Source of the DNA: CAYMEV01 sp964389675 [NCBI: uncultured Candidatus Sumerlaeota bacterium]
GTDB taxonomy: Bacteria; CAYMEV01
DNA length: 16,470 bases
Assembly: GCA_964389675.1 (NCBI GenBank)
Contig: CAYMEV010000036.1
Location: 1-16,470 of the forward strand
Direction: 5' to 3'
The translations under genes and the position numbers were made by a program. Positions 1 through 8,773 of the stretch are shown here, piece after piece; the first letter of the stretch is position 1; every line of letters begins with the position of its first letter. The notes under the pieces were generated by a model that saw nothing but the letters and a program-made list of their open reading frames with translations, was not told the origin of the DNA and did no database searches.

Positions 1-521
1 CTGGTGGGAGCAAATACTGCCATAAGATTTATATTGTAATTGGGCATTTCAAATGAATTTACAGCAGTAGATCATTGTCATGGTGGGGAAGTTTATGGCT
101 GGCATGTGGTTAAGAAAGGTACCAGGGATGCTGCCTTAGAACACATAATTCAGGCATTAGAGAAATACTGGCATGGGTCAAGGGCTAATTGCGCCAGAGG
201 CCTTCAGTTTAGAATGGATAAGGGATGCCAGTATACAATAGATCACTTTATTAATCAGATCTGATACTGGGGAATTACCCCCAGCTTTGGGTACCCGAGA
301 GAACCAGAAACCAATGGAGCTGTGGAACGCTTCAACAGAACATTGAAAGAACAGGTAATATATAGAATGGCCTATCGCAATTTGCAGGATTCCCGGAGGC
401 TATAGGAACATTTATTGATGGCTATAATAATCATTGGATGCTGGAGAAAAATGGATATCTATCTCCTATTGAGAAAAGGAATGAATTTAATGTCTTTAGC
501 TGTTTTTTTATCAGCTTCTAG
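1..521 (+). pseudogene. IS3-family transposase (DDE integrase) remnant, 3' part
   Basis: The reading is the C-terminal half of an IS3-type orfB transposase, the catalytic subunit that cuts and joins insertion-sequence ends. Recognisable blocks are AVDHCHGGEVYGWHVVKKGTR (around 67-129), RMDKGCQY (around 211-234, the second catalytic Asp region), then REPETNGAVERFNRTLKEQ (around 298-354, containing the catalytic Glu region), and finally FIDGYNNHWMLEKNGYLSP (around 411-467). The first three blocks are in the frame of base 1. The last is in another frame, so a frameshift lies near 395-402. In-frame stops occur at 37-39, 262-264 and, after the shift, 403-405. The final frame ends at TAG 519-521. 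The 5' part lies outside the window, and I could not identify a terminal inverted repeat downstream. The gene is clearly dead. The family assignment rests on established IS3 signature motifs. Confidence 0.88.
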
Positions 522-1128
522 TTTTGCCTTAGAGCATCATCATATATTTATTTGGGAACAAGATGCTTGTGGGCATTACTTTGTAAATGGCATATTTGTT
601 GAGATCACAGTTGATGATGAAGATTCTGTGGAGCTGATACTATCAGAGACTAATAGCTGGCAATATGATGGAGAAGGATTTTCAGTAAATTATGATGCAG
701 TCAGCCAGATTTTAGATGTTAACTTTGCCAATTTTCAATATAGTTATTTTAATGATGTATTTAATCCGATTCCTGGAATGATGGTAAAAACATGCAAATA
801 TTATTTGAACGGGGAAGAACTATTTTCTCAAAAACTTGTTTACACAAATGCTGGAGAAGAAGATATATTAAACTCAATCAGCGGGCATGTAGAAGGCTTT
901 AAGTATAAGCTTACATCAGATAATCAGTATGTATATTTCCCTGAGATTAATGCTGATGTATATGTACAATGGAATTCCTCTGGACAGCCCTGCAAATTAA
1001 AATGGTATTCAACTGGAGATGAATCTATAATCAATAATATAATAGATATAGATGATTTGCCAAAGGATAATTTTATTTCTTTGTCAGCACAAGAGTATGA
1101 TATACGTGGTAATTTCCATATTGATTAA
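451..1128 (+). CDS. hypothetical exported protein
   Basis: I do not recognise this protein. Near the N-terminus a hydrophobic stretch (LMSLAVFLSASSFA) follows Arg-Lys-Gly and ends in a plausible signal-peptidase site before LEHHH, so export to the periplasm or cell surface is likely. The mature part is acidic, rich in aromatic residues and Asn/Asp, probably mostly beta-strand, with a few Cys and no later membrane segment. The start is uncertain. ATG 451 has GGAG at 443-446 and supplies the positive n-region. ATG 481 and ATG 490 are alternatives; AAAGGA at 475-480 is well spaced for 490. The frame is open from 415. The first dozen codons from 451 are transposase-remnant DNA read in another frame, so the native 5' end may have been replaced by the IS. 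The gene looks more AT-rich than the kinases and converges on the kinase gene downstream. Confidence 0.6.
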   Translation: MDIYLLLRKGMNLMSLAVFLSASSFALEHHHIFIWEQDACGHYFVNGIFVEITVDDEDSVELILSETNSWQYDGEGFSVNYDAVSQILDVNFANFQYSYFNDVFNPIPGMMVKTCKYYLNGEELFSQKLVYTNAGEEDILNSISGHVEGFKYKLTSDNQYVYFPEINADVYVQWNSSGQPCKLKWYSTGDESIINNIIDIDDLPKDNFISLSAQEYDIRGNFHID

Positions 1129-1266
1129 AAAGCGCTGCAAAAAATCCTATCACCTTATTAATATCTCAAAGCTCTGAATAATGTACAGGCTCAAAAAGTG
1201 CTTATATAAATGCCTTAAATTCAATTAAATAGATTTTATATAGAATTTATCATGTATCGATCTTAA
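1129..1266. other. convergent intergenic region, no terminator recognised
   Basis: This is the AT-rich gap between the 3' ends of the exported-protein gene (plus) and the downstream kinase gene (minus). I looked for GC-rich hairpins followed by T-runs on either strand and found none convincing. There is a short AGCGCT palindrome just after the plus-strand stop, but no stem with a T-tract follows it. Confidence 0.5.
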
Positions 1267-4200
1267 TTACTTTATTTTCAGCTGATGATCTATAGACCTT
1301 TTATGAAGAATCCCGCTTATATCAGTTCTGCTGTGAGATGATTCCAATAAATTGTTCAGCTCCTTCTGCCTTTTCCTGTACATATAAGTGCGCTTTTTTT
1401 TATAAAGGGAGTCATAGTAATGAACAGCCTTTTTTATATAATCCTCTTTTGGGTCAAGATTATAGAGTTCATCGTAAATCAATGCCAGAGAATCTTCATC
1501 ATTAAAATCATGGAGCAATGCCAGAATGGATCTTATGGCTGCATGCCTGTCTTTGCATGCAGATATCCTGATCGCCTGTATCCTGCACTGAAGCAGAGCA
1601 TTTCTATGACCAGATCCTAATGCAATTTCCAGAGCCCGGTCATTAAAAAGGCCCGCATTTGATAAATCACCATCTTTCAAGCATATCCTGGATTTTTTCA
1701 GCAGCGGATCAGCCATCATTGCAGGCCTGGGTATAATCTCACTGTAGATGGATATTGACCTGTCAAAATAATCCAGTGCTTTTTCATAATCCTTCTGGTC
1801 ATAGTATATATTTCCAATGGAATTATAGACATTTCCCACTTCTGTGCTGTCTCCAATCTCATTAAACACCTGCAGGGCTTCTTTGTAATATACTATGGCT
1901 TTTTCTGCCTGGCCTTTTTCCATATAAATATCGCCTATATCATATGCTGCATTTGCTATTGCCCCTTTGTCGCCTGTTTTTCTTGATAGTTTTATATATG
2001 ACTCCAGGGCTTTTATGGCTTTGTCATATTCACAGAGGATGTGGTAAAGGAATCCTATATTTCCCTCTGCTGCTGCAAAAGAATGCATATTGCCTGCTTT
2101 TCTGGATAGATCCCTGCATGTATTATAGCATTCGAGGGCTTTGGCAAATTCACCTTTTCTTTTATAAAGAGTGCCAAGATTGTTTGCTGCAATGCCATAA
2201 CCTGCCATATCTCCAAGCTCTCTGGAAATATCCCTGAATATCAGCTGGTATTCCATTGCCTTATCCAGGTCGCCCAGCATTTTATATACTATTCCAATAT
2301 TGCCTGCAGTTCTCGCCATACCCTCTTTACACCCTATGCTGTGAAGGAAATTATGGTGCTCAAGATAGCACTCCAGTGCCTGTTTATAATTTCCCTGGCT
2401 AAAATATACATTACCCTCATTCTCTGCTAATGCTGCAATTCCGGCTTTATCACCGATCTTTTCTGCCAGCTTTCTGTATTTATCGAAATATTTGACTGCA
2501 TTTGCATAGTCCGACTGCATATAGAAGATATTACCCAACTTTGACAGTGAGACCAGGACAGCCCTGTCATCTCCTGATTCACTGCATAATTTCTTATACA
2601 TCATGAAATATCTGACTGCATTCTCAATATTTGATGTTTTGCTGCTATAGTTGCCGTAATTGTATACAGATTCAGCTATAAGCTTTTTGTCTCCCAGTTT
2701 TTTTGAATGCCTGAGGCTTTCATCAAACATCTCTTTTGCCTTATTCAGGTCCCCCTGATTTAAGAGGATATTTCCTAACTGATTATAGATTCTGCAGGCA
2801 AGAGCATTAATTTTCCGGTTTTTTGCAGCCTGCAGGCATTCTGAAAGGACCTTTGAAGCTTCTTCCCACCTGCCTGTTATCTCCAGGTCTATTGATTTTT
2901 TTACTGATATATCAAGCATTTTATCAAGGTTCCCGGGCATCAGCCTTAAAGCAGTATCATACAGGGATACTGCCTTTTCATTGAGGTAGGTCGATGAGGC
3001 ATAATCCGCGCTTCTCTCATAGAAGGATGATGCTTTGTCCAGGGCTTTCCCCTGCAGGTATTGATATGCAATTTCCTCATAATATTCAGGCCTGCTTAAA
3101 TACAGCTTCTCCATTGTGTCAGCCAGCTTGAGGCTTGCTGAAGGCATATCTTCAATCTGGTTTCTCATCGTTTCCTTTATAAGATTGCTGCTGACAATAT
3201 AGGAAAGTCTTTCATTGGAAATGACACTCCTTATTATTTCATGATGCTCAAGATCCTGAAGCATTCTGGAAATATCATGTTTTTCAGTATCCCCTGATAA
3301 GCATTTCAGTAATTCTGTGCTGAAATCTGTTCTCAGGAGTGATACTGCTGAGAGCAGATATTTCTGCCTCTCGTCCCTTATTATTTTCTCAAGGCGTGTT
3401 TTTATAATGTCTCTAAGGCGGGATGGTATTCCTGTCTCATATATAGGCCTTATAAGTTTCCAGTTTTTTCCTTTCCTTATTATTATTTTGTTTTCAATAA
3501 GCGACTTTATAAATTCACCCAGGAAAAGAGGATTTGCGCCTACCCTCTCGCTTATAGCTTCAATGGAGTCCTCCAGGCTTGCATCAATATAGACCCGTCC
3601 GAATACATTCTCAAGATATTCTCTGATGCCATCGAGTCCAAGGGGGTGCAGGTCTGTAACATCTGTATAGTCAGCGGACAGGATCTTTTTAATTGCTTTA
3701 TTTGTATCAGAATCATTATCATTAATATTTGCATATATTTTCAGAGGGACCCTTTTTCCACCGCTTATAGATATCCTGTGCATTAAAGCCATAAGTATCT
3801 CCGCTGACCCTTCATCAAGCCACTGCATATTATCAATTCCTAAAATTACAGTATTTTCCATTCCTTCTGCAAATTCCAGGATATAATCAGAAATATTCTG
3901 TATAATTCTGTTTCTGAGGGTAGAAATACTCTCTGAAGAATATAATGGATCAACTCTGAAAAGGGCTTCCGGTCTATTCATGACTTGACTGATATATGGC
4001 AGGTATCTGGACAGATGCTCTTTGTTGTCCTGCAGTATCATCTGCTCGAGAATATCACGTATTGAATAATAGGGAAATGTCTCACCTTCAATGCAGATTG
4101 AATCAAAAAATGGAATGCTGTTTAGCCTGCAGTATTTCCTGAATTCAGACAAAAGCCTTGTTTTTCCTATTCCAGAAGCCCCCCTGCATATCAGGACAGG

Positions 4201-5157
4201 CCTGGCATTATTCTTTAGAATCGTTTCTCTGATGCTATTCATTTCTTTTTCCCGGCCTGAAAAGGCATTGCCGAGTATATAGCTCCTGCTTGTCTCTTCT
4301 GTTTCTCCCGGGAATTCGGTACCGAGACAGGAATTTATCTCCTCAATTATCTCATTTCCCGACTGATAGCGCTCATCTGCATGATAAGCCATCATCTTTT
4401 TGAGAATTTTAATTATATTCCTATTTTCAAGCATGGAAGTCCTTTCAATGAAATAATCATTAAATGATCTCTCATCTGCAATCAGCTGGAGTATTCCATG
4501 GTTATTCAGCCTGGATGAATCAAAGAAAGGAATGCATGCTAAAATCTCAAAAAGGACAAGCCCCAGGGAGAAAAAATCAGAAGAAACACTGATATTGCCT
4601 GTGAATGTATCCGGAGAAAGATAGGGAACAGTACCCCTGATGCTCTTATCTGTCTTATGCGAGAGCACTGATATGCCAAAATCCAGCAGTTTTACAGAAT
4701 CTGAAGTCAGGAGGATGTTCTTTGGTTTGATGTCACGGTAGATGATATTCCTGCTGTGGATATAATCCAGTGCCCTGAGTATCTGGACTGTAATTTCCAT
4801 GGCTTCAATTATGCCGGTTTTTTCCTTTCCTTCAAGGTAGCCGGAAAGGGTTACTCCCTGCAGGTATTCCATAACAATATAGTAGCTGTCTTTATCCTGT
4901 ATGAAGTCATAAACCTGTGTAAGATTAGGGTGCTTCAGCCTTGTCATTATATCATATTCATTCTTGAATATTTCAATCCCGGCAGTCCTGTGTTTTGATA
5001 ATATCCTCTGGTTTATGGCTTTCAGCGCGAACTTTATATTATCCCTGAGCAGGTCCTCGACCAGATAGACAAGCCCCATTCCGCCTTCTCCCAGTGTCCT
5101 GATGATCTTATACCGGTTGCTGATTATCCTGTTATTATTTTCTGCAGTCATGGACAT
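1267..5157 (-). CDS. Ser/Thr protein kinase - AAA ATPase - TPR fusion (downstream paralog)
   Basis: A 1296-residue cytosolic protein with no membrane segments. Residues about 15-280 are a Hanks-type kinase: glycine loop GEGGMG (23-28), ATP lysine K46, helix-C E67, catalytic loop YRDIKPKN (140-147, D142; Tyr replaces the usual His), DFG (159-161), and SPD (181-183) in place of APE. Residues about 298-660 resemble the AAA_16 / predicted-ATPase module found in PknK- and AcoK-like proteins: GRE (301-303), Walker A GASGIGKT (326-333), Walker B ending ILGIDNMQWLD (438-448), and NPLFLGEF (542-549). Residues about 690-1142 are TPRs, including nine units spaced exactly 40 residues apart. A helical tail follows, with no recognisable output domain. 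The gene lies 37 nt after the paralogous kinase and is probably co-transcribed. No good Shine-Dalgarno precedes ATG 5157 or the second ATG at 5151. It likely phosphorylates protein targets after TPR or ATPase-mediated sensing; substrates are unknown. Confidence 0.9.
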   Translation of the reverse strand: MSMTAENNNRIISNRYKIIRTLGEGGMGLVYLVEDLLRDNIKFALKAINQRILSKHRTAGIEIFKNEYDIMTRLKHPNLTQVYDFIQDKDSYYIVMEYLQGVTLSGYLEGKEKTGIIEAMEITVQILRALDYIHSRNIIYRDIKPKNILLTSDSVKLLDFGISVLSHKTDKSIRGTVPYLSPDTFTGNISVSSDFFSLGLVLFEILACIPFFDSSRLNNHGILQLIADERSFNDYFIERTSMLENRNIIKILKKMMAYHADERYQSGNEIIEEINSCLGTEFPGETEETSRSYILGNAFSGREKEMNSIRETILKNNARPVLICRGASGIGKTRLLSEFRKYCRLNSIPFFDSICIEGETFPYYSIRDILEQMILQDNKEHLSRYLPYISQVMNRPEALFRVDPLYSSESISTLRNRIIQNISDYILEFAEGMENTVILGIDNMQWLDEGSAEILMALMHRISISGGKRVPLKIYANINDNDSDTNKAIKKILSADYTDVTDLHPLGLDGIREYLENVFGRVYIDASLEDSIEAISERVGANPLFLGEFIKSLIENKIIIRKGKNWKLIRPIYETGIPSRLRDIIKTRLEKIIRDERQKYLLSAVSLLRTDFSTELLKCLSGDTEKHDISRMLQDLEHHEIIRSVISNERLSYIVSSNLIKETMRNQIEDMPSASLKLADTMEKLYLSRPEYYEEIAYQYLQGKALDKASSFYERSADYASSTYLNEKAVSLYDTALRLMPGNLDKMLDISVKKSIDLEITGRWEEASKVLSECLQAAKNRKINALACRIYNQLGNILLNQGDLNKAKEMFDESLRHSKKLGDKKLIAESVYNYGNYSSKTSNIENAVRYFMMYKKLCSESGDDRAVLVSLSKLGNIFYMQSDYANAVKYFDKYRKLAEKIGDKAGIAALAENEGNVYFSQGNYKQALECYLEHHNFLHSIGCKEGMARTAGNIGIVYKMLGDLDKAMEYQLIFRDISRELGDMAGYGIAANNLGTLYKRKGEFAKALECYNTCRDLSRKAGNMHSFAAAEGNIGFLYHILCEYDKAIKALESYIKLSRKTGDKGAIANAAYDIGDIYMEKGQAEKAIVYYKEALQVFNEIGDSTEVGNVYNSIGNIYYDQKDYEKALDYFDRSISIYSEIIPRPAMMADPLLKKSRICLKDGDLSNAGLFNDRALEIALGSGHRNALLQCRIQAIRISACKDRHAAIRSILALLHDFNDEDSLALIYDELYNLDPKEDYIKKAVHYYDSLYKKKRTYMYRKRQKELNNLLESSHSRTDISGILHKRSIDHQLKIK
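1732..2799 (-). repeat. TPR array of nine 40-residue units (120-nt period)
   Basis: In the encoded protein the conserved Gly of the [LIY]G(N)xxY helix-A motif recurs at residues 795, 835, 875, 915, 955, 995, 1035, 1075 and 1115, with no insertion or deletion. Most units carry a GD(K) or GN turn in their second half and an A(L/I/V)xxY motif. The 40-residue TPR variant resembles LGN/Pins and kinesin-light-chain type repeats, which bind peptide ligands in an extended superhelix. At the DNA level this gives a diverged 120-nt tandem periodicity. Confidence 0.85.
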
Positions 5158-5195
5158 AGATCTATATTAAATACCCGAATATCACAAAAATTATT
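5158..5195 (-). other. short intergenic spacer between the kinase genes, no clear RBS
   Basis: Read on the minus strand, the spacer after the first kinase's TAA contains a GGG about 16 nt before the ATG of the second gene, but no AGGAG-like element at normal spacing. A TATAGA hexamer lies only 3 nt upstream of the ATG, with a weak TTTGTG 16 nt further upstream. It could be a poor promoter giving an almost leaderless message, or chance in AT-rich DNA. Co-transcription with the upstream gene is the simpler reading. Confidence 0.35.
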
Positions 5196-8100
5196 TTATT
5201 CATCTTGCTGACCTTTAAGTATTTCAAGCCTTTTCTTATATTCAAACTGCGGGGTTTGTTCATAAAGAGAGGAGTATATGCCTTCTGCAGCTTTTTTATA
5301 TTCTTCTTTTCCCGTAAGGAGAAAAAGCTCATAATTGATGTCAGCACTCCAGCTGCTTTTTGGATATTCATCCAGCATCCTTTCCAGTGACCTTACTGCA
5401 GATGAAATATCATTGGAAGCTGATATGACATAACCCTGTATTTCAGCGCTTATGATCATTGCTTCATCTTTTGTTTCCCTGGCAGTATTTTCCATTTCCC
5501 GGTTTGTTTTGATGGCTTCTTCAATCAGTCCCTTTTTATGGAGGATACTTGCCTTTTTATCCAGGAAGGCTGCAAGCTCTGAGCTTTTAATCTTTAATGT
5601 ATAAAGCGTACTGATGGCTTTATCGAGATAATCCAGGGCTTTATCGTAATTACCGAGCTCATAATATGCAGACCCGATAAATCCTTCAGCATTTCCAAAG
5701 CCCAGTTTATCCTTAATTTCCAGGGAAATATCCTGGTAAATCTTATAGTGTTTTAATGCTTTTTTGAACCTGCCCATTGTGCTGTAGAATATTCCCAGAT
5801 TGCCGTTTGAAATGCCTATGCCCCATTTATTTCCTATTTCCTGAAATGTTTTCCTGCAGTTTTCACAAAATTTTATAGCCTCTGAATATCTCCCCGCATT
5901 AGCTGATAAAAGTCCCAGATTTCCCGAAGCGATTGCCAACCCCTGTTTATCTCCTGTTTCCTGTGCAATCTTCAGGTGGATTTTATAGCACTCCTTTGCT
6001 TTTTCATGTTTTCCCAGCTTGTAATACACATTGCCCATGTTCCCTTCAGACATTGCTATCCCAAGCTTATCACCAATTTCTTCAGCAATGTTCCTGGAAA
6101 TTTTATGGTTCTTAAGGGCTTTTTCAAACTGGTTCATTCTGTAATATATACTGCCGATATTACTTGCCGCTATCAGATAACCAACTTTGTTTCCTGTTTC
6201 CTCGGATATCTTTCTGTTTATACTATAACACTCCAGTGCTTTTTTGTATCTGCCAAGCGTGAAGTATACATTTCCCTTTTTTCTTACTGCACTGCTGATT
6301 CCCAGTTTGTCTCCTTTTTCAGTAAAGATCTTTATGGATTTATTGTAGTACCCTATAGCCTGCTGGAACTTGCCCCTGATGAACATAAATCTTCCGTATC
6401 TCATGAGTGATTCTGCCAGAATCCCTCCAATGTTCATGGTGGTTGAAGTATGGATGCAGTACTTGTAGATCTTTTCTGATTCGTCGAGCATTCCTGTAAG
6501 ATCATAAAGGGCAGACAGCTTAAGCTTGATGGCAAGCTCTTTTTCAATATCCCTTTCCTTCTTTTCTAAAACCAGCTTCAGGGCTATATCAAGATAACCG
6601 ATGGCTCTGTCATTAAAGAAGTTCTTCGCTGAAATTTCAGCGCATTTCTCATACCATACTATAGATTTTTCTATCATGCCGGATTCCAGGTAATGAAATG
6701 CAATCTCTTCAGAGTAATTATCTGATTCACTGATGCCCTCGAGTGTTTCAGCCAGCATCCTGCTTAATTCCCTCTTATTGTGGATACTTTCCCTTATATG
6801 GTCCTTTATCAGACTGCTTGAATAGGAAAAATATACCTCGTCATTTACTCTGGCAGATCGGATTACCTCAAGATTTTCCAGTTCCAGAAGTGTCTTTGCC
6901 GGTTTTTCCCCGGCTACTTTCTGAATAATACAGTTGGCTGTTTTTAAATTTAAGTCTATCCTTAATAGCGATAATATCTGCAGTATATGCTTTCTATTCA
7001 CATCTTCAAAAAGGATTTGCAGCTTTTTGTTTATAAGTTCAATAATATTTGAGGGCAGGCCGGTATCCAGGACAGATTTCTTTAATACCCAGTACCTTTT
7101 GTGTTTCTTTATTACTTCATCATCGATCAGTGACTTAATGAATTCCCCCAGTATCAGAGGATTTCCGCCTACCCTTTCCCTGATATCCTGGATTGCTGCT
7201 CTTAAGCTGTTATCAATAAATTCAGAACCAAAGATATTCTCCAGGTACTCGATAACCCCCTTATCGTCAAGCGGAGTCAGGGTTATATGCTTTGCTCCAT
7301 TCCTGCAGGATAAGTCTTTTATACTGCTGTTTTTATCAAGTTTGTTCTGATTCAGGTTGGAGTAAATATACAGGCCGGGAAAATTATTATTGTCAATTGA
7401 GAAGCGGTAAAACAGGTTTTTTATAATTAGAATGGATCCTTCATCAACCCACTGTATATCATCGAAATATAATATAACCCTGTTTTTCTTTCTTTTTGCA
7501 AATTCAATTATATAATCTGAAATATTATGTACCAGTATTTCCTGCATAAGCTTCGGATTGCCGGTAATTTCTATCTCTTTATAATCCTTTAGACTGGGTG
7601 AATTGGGAAGGATAGCTTTAAGGCGGTTTCCGAACCGCTTTAGCAATGCCCTGTCTGACTGAGTTATCATCTGTGACAGTATCTCTCCGATACACTGATA
7701 TTCTTTGAAATTTCCCTCCATGCAGCCAGACTCAAAAAAATAGATATTATTCAGCCTGCAGTATTTCTTAAATTCATTAAACAGCCTTGTTTTTCCTATT
7801 CCTGCCGGGCCGCTGTAGACAATGTAGAAATATCTGGCCTTTGAGGAAAGGTAATTTTTCAGGTTCTTCAGCTCTGATCTTCGGTTTGTAAATCCATTTC
7901 CAAGGACATAGCTTATCCTGGTATCTGATGTCTCAAGCTTATACTCAAAGCTGAGTTTCTCATTTATTTCCGCTATAATTTCAGAGCAGCTGCTGTACCT
8001 TTCTCCAGGATTATAGGATATCATTCTGCTTATTATTTTCTGTATAGATTTATTACTGACGGCATTAAGTTTCTCACTGATGTATTTAGTAAATCTGTCT

Positions 8101-8765
8101 CTGCTTTTCATCATTCTGATGAGCATATTTAAGTCCATCTTCCTTAAGTTGTAAAAGCGCTCTTCAGCAATGATCTCAAAGAATGTAATCCCCAGGGAAA
8201 AGATATCAGAAGAAGTGGTCAGTTCACCTGAGAGAGCTTCCGGGGATAAATATGCAAAAGTACCCCTTATAAGTTCGTCTTTTTTCCCGGCAAGCCATGA
8301 GAGCCCGAAGTCCATAAGCCTTGCCCTGTCACGGAAAAGGATTATATTGCCCGGTTTAATATCCCTGTAGATGATATTCCTGCTGTGAATATACTCAATA
8401 GCTCTCAGGATCTGCACCAATATATCAATCTTCATATTCAGGCCCTTAATACTGCATTCAGTCAGCAGTTCCCCCTTCAGGTATTCCATTACAATAAACA
8501 GGTTATCGCCCTCTTTCCCGAATTCATATACCCTGGTCAGGTTTGGGTGCTTAAGCCTTGTCATTATCTCATATTCATTCTTGAAGATTTTAATTCCTTC
8601 ATGCCTGTATTTAGTCAGTACTTCCTGTTTGATCATCTTTAATGCAAAAGGCATATTGTCCTTAAGTGAATCCTCTACAAGGTAGATTATTCCCATACCA
8701 CCCCTGCCAAGTTCCCTTAATATCCTGTACCGGTTATTTATCAGAGTCCGGGCTGTATTACTCAT
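5196..8765 (-). CDS. Ser/Thr protein kinase - AAA ATPase - TPR fusion (upstream paralog)
   Basis: A 1189-residue paralog of the following gene, with the same domain order and many shared blocks (for example FKNEY, MTRLKHPNLT, YIHSRNIIYRDIKP). The kinase spans about 13-275: GRGGMG (20-25), K43, E64, YRDIKPGN (133-140, D135), DFG (152-154), SPE (174-176), and GT at 168-169 in the P+1 loop. All catalytic residues are intact, so it is predicted active. The AAA_16-like ATPase spans about 290-650: Walker A GPAGIGKT (319-326), Walker B YFDDIQWVD (433-441), and GNPLILGEF (534-542). TPRs run from about 690 to 1062, seven of them exactly 40 residues apart, and are followed by a helical tail. There is no signal peptide and no membrane helix. 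It is first in a two-gene unit. The promoter lies so close that the mRNA may be leaderless, and no Shine-Dalgarno is visible. Partners and substrates cannot be named from context. Confidence 0.9.
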   Translation of the reverse strand: MSNTARTLINNRYRILRELGRGGMGIIYLVEDSLKDNMPFALKMIKQEVLTKYRHEGIKIFKNEYEIMTRLKHPNLTRVYEFGKEGDNLFIVMEYLKGELLTECSIKGLNMKIDILVQILRAIEYIHSRNIIYRDIKPGNIILFRDRARLMDFGLSWLAGKKDELIRGTFAYLSPEALSGELTTSSDIFSLGITFFEIIAEERFYNLRKMDLNMLIRMMKSRDRFTKYISEKLNAVSNKSIQKIISRMISYNPGERYSSCSEIIAEINEKLSFEYKLETSDTRISYVLGNGFTNRRSELKNLKNYLSSKARYFYIVYSGPAGIGKTRLFNEFKKYCRLNNIYFFESGCMEGNFKEYQCIGEILSQMITQSDRALLKRFGNRLKAILPNSPSLKDYKEIEITGNPKLMQEILVHNISDYIIEFAKRKKNRVILYFDDIQWVDEGSILIIKNLFYRFSIDNNNFPGLYIYSNLNQNKLDKNSSIKDLSCRNGAKHITLTPLDDKGVIEYLENIFGSEFIDNSLRAAIQDIRERVGGNPLILGEFIKSLIDDEVIKKHKRYWVLKKSVLDTGLPSNIIELINKKLQILFEDVNRKHILQILSLLRIDLNLKTANCIIQKVAGEKPAKTLLELENLEVIRSARVNDEVYFSYSSSLIKDHIRESIHNKRELSRMLAETLEGISESDNYSEEIAFHYLESGMIEKSIVWYEKCAEISAKNFFNDRAIGYLDIALKLVLEKKERDIEKELAIKLKLSALYDLTGMLDESEKIYKYCIHTSTTMNIGGILAESLMRYGRFMFIRGKFQQAIGYYNKSIKIFTEKGDKLGISSAVRKKGNVYFTLGRYKKALECYSINRKISEETGNKVGYLIAASNIGSIYYRMNQFEKALKNHKISRNIAEEIGDKLGIAMSEGNMGNVYYKLGKHEKAKECYKIHLKIAQETGDKQGLAIASGNLGLLSANAGRYSEAIKFCENCRKTFQEIGNKWGIGISNGNLGIFYSTMGRFKKALKHYKIYQDISLEIKDKLGFGNAEGFIGSAYYELGNYDKALDYLDKAISTLYTLKIKSSELAAFLDKKASILHKKGLIEEAIKTNREMENTARETKDEAMIISAEIQGYVISASNDISSAVRSLERMLDEYPKSSWSADINYELFLLTGKEEYKKAAEGIYSSLYEQTPQFEYKKRLEILKGQQDE
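5580..6419 (-). repeat. TPR array of seven 40-residue units (120-nt period)
   Basis: The helix-A glycine recurs at residues 791, 831, 871, 911, 951, 991 and 1031 of the upstream kinase without any indel. Second-half turns read GDK, GNK or KDK at the same register. A further degenerate repeat precedes the array and another follows it. The phase matches the array of the downstream paralog, which has two more units. Confidence 0.85.
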
Positions 8766-8773
8766 AATAAAAT

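Noticed and set aside
1267-5157. Idea that the downstream kinase is a pseudokinase because APE is SPD and HRD is YRD
   Set aside because: Lys, helix-C Glu, catalytic Asp, Asn and DFG are all present. Tyr for His occurs in active kinases, and Glu to Asp is conservative. The upstream paralog shares YRD.
5976-6410. 144-codon plus-strand frame rich in Phe, Cys and Ser
   Set aside because: It is antisense to the TPR array. Its composition and periodicity are by-products of the repeated 120-nt units on the other strand.
1732-6419. CRISPR-like or satellite reading of the 120-nt periodicity
   Set aside because: The period matches 40-codon TPR units in an open reading frame and the units are diverged in DNA sequence. 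There are no identical repeats with spacers.
6934-7350. 138-codon plus-strand frame that looks hydrophobic, like a membrane protein
   Set aside because: The hydrophobic look comes from reading Lys/Asp/Glu-rich helical coding in reverse. It is antisense to the ATPase domain of the upstream kinase.
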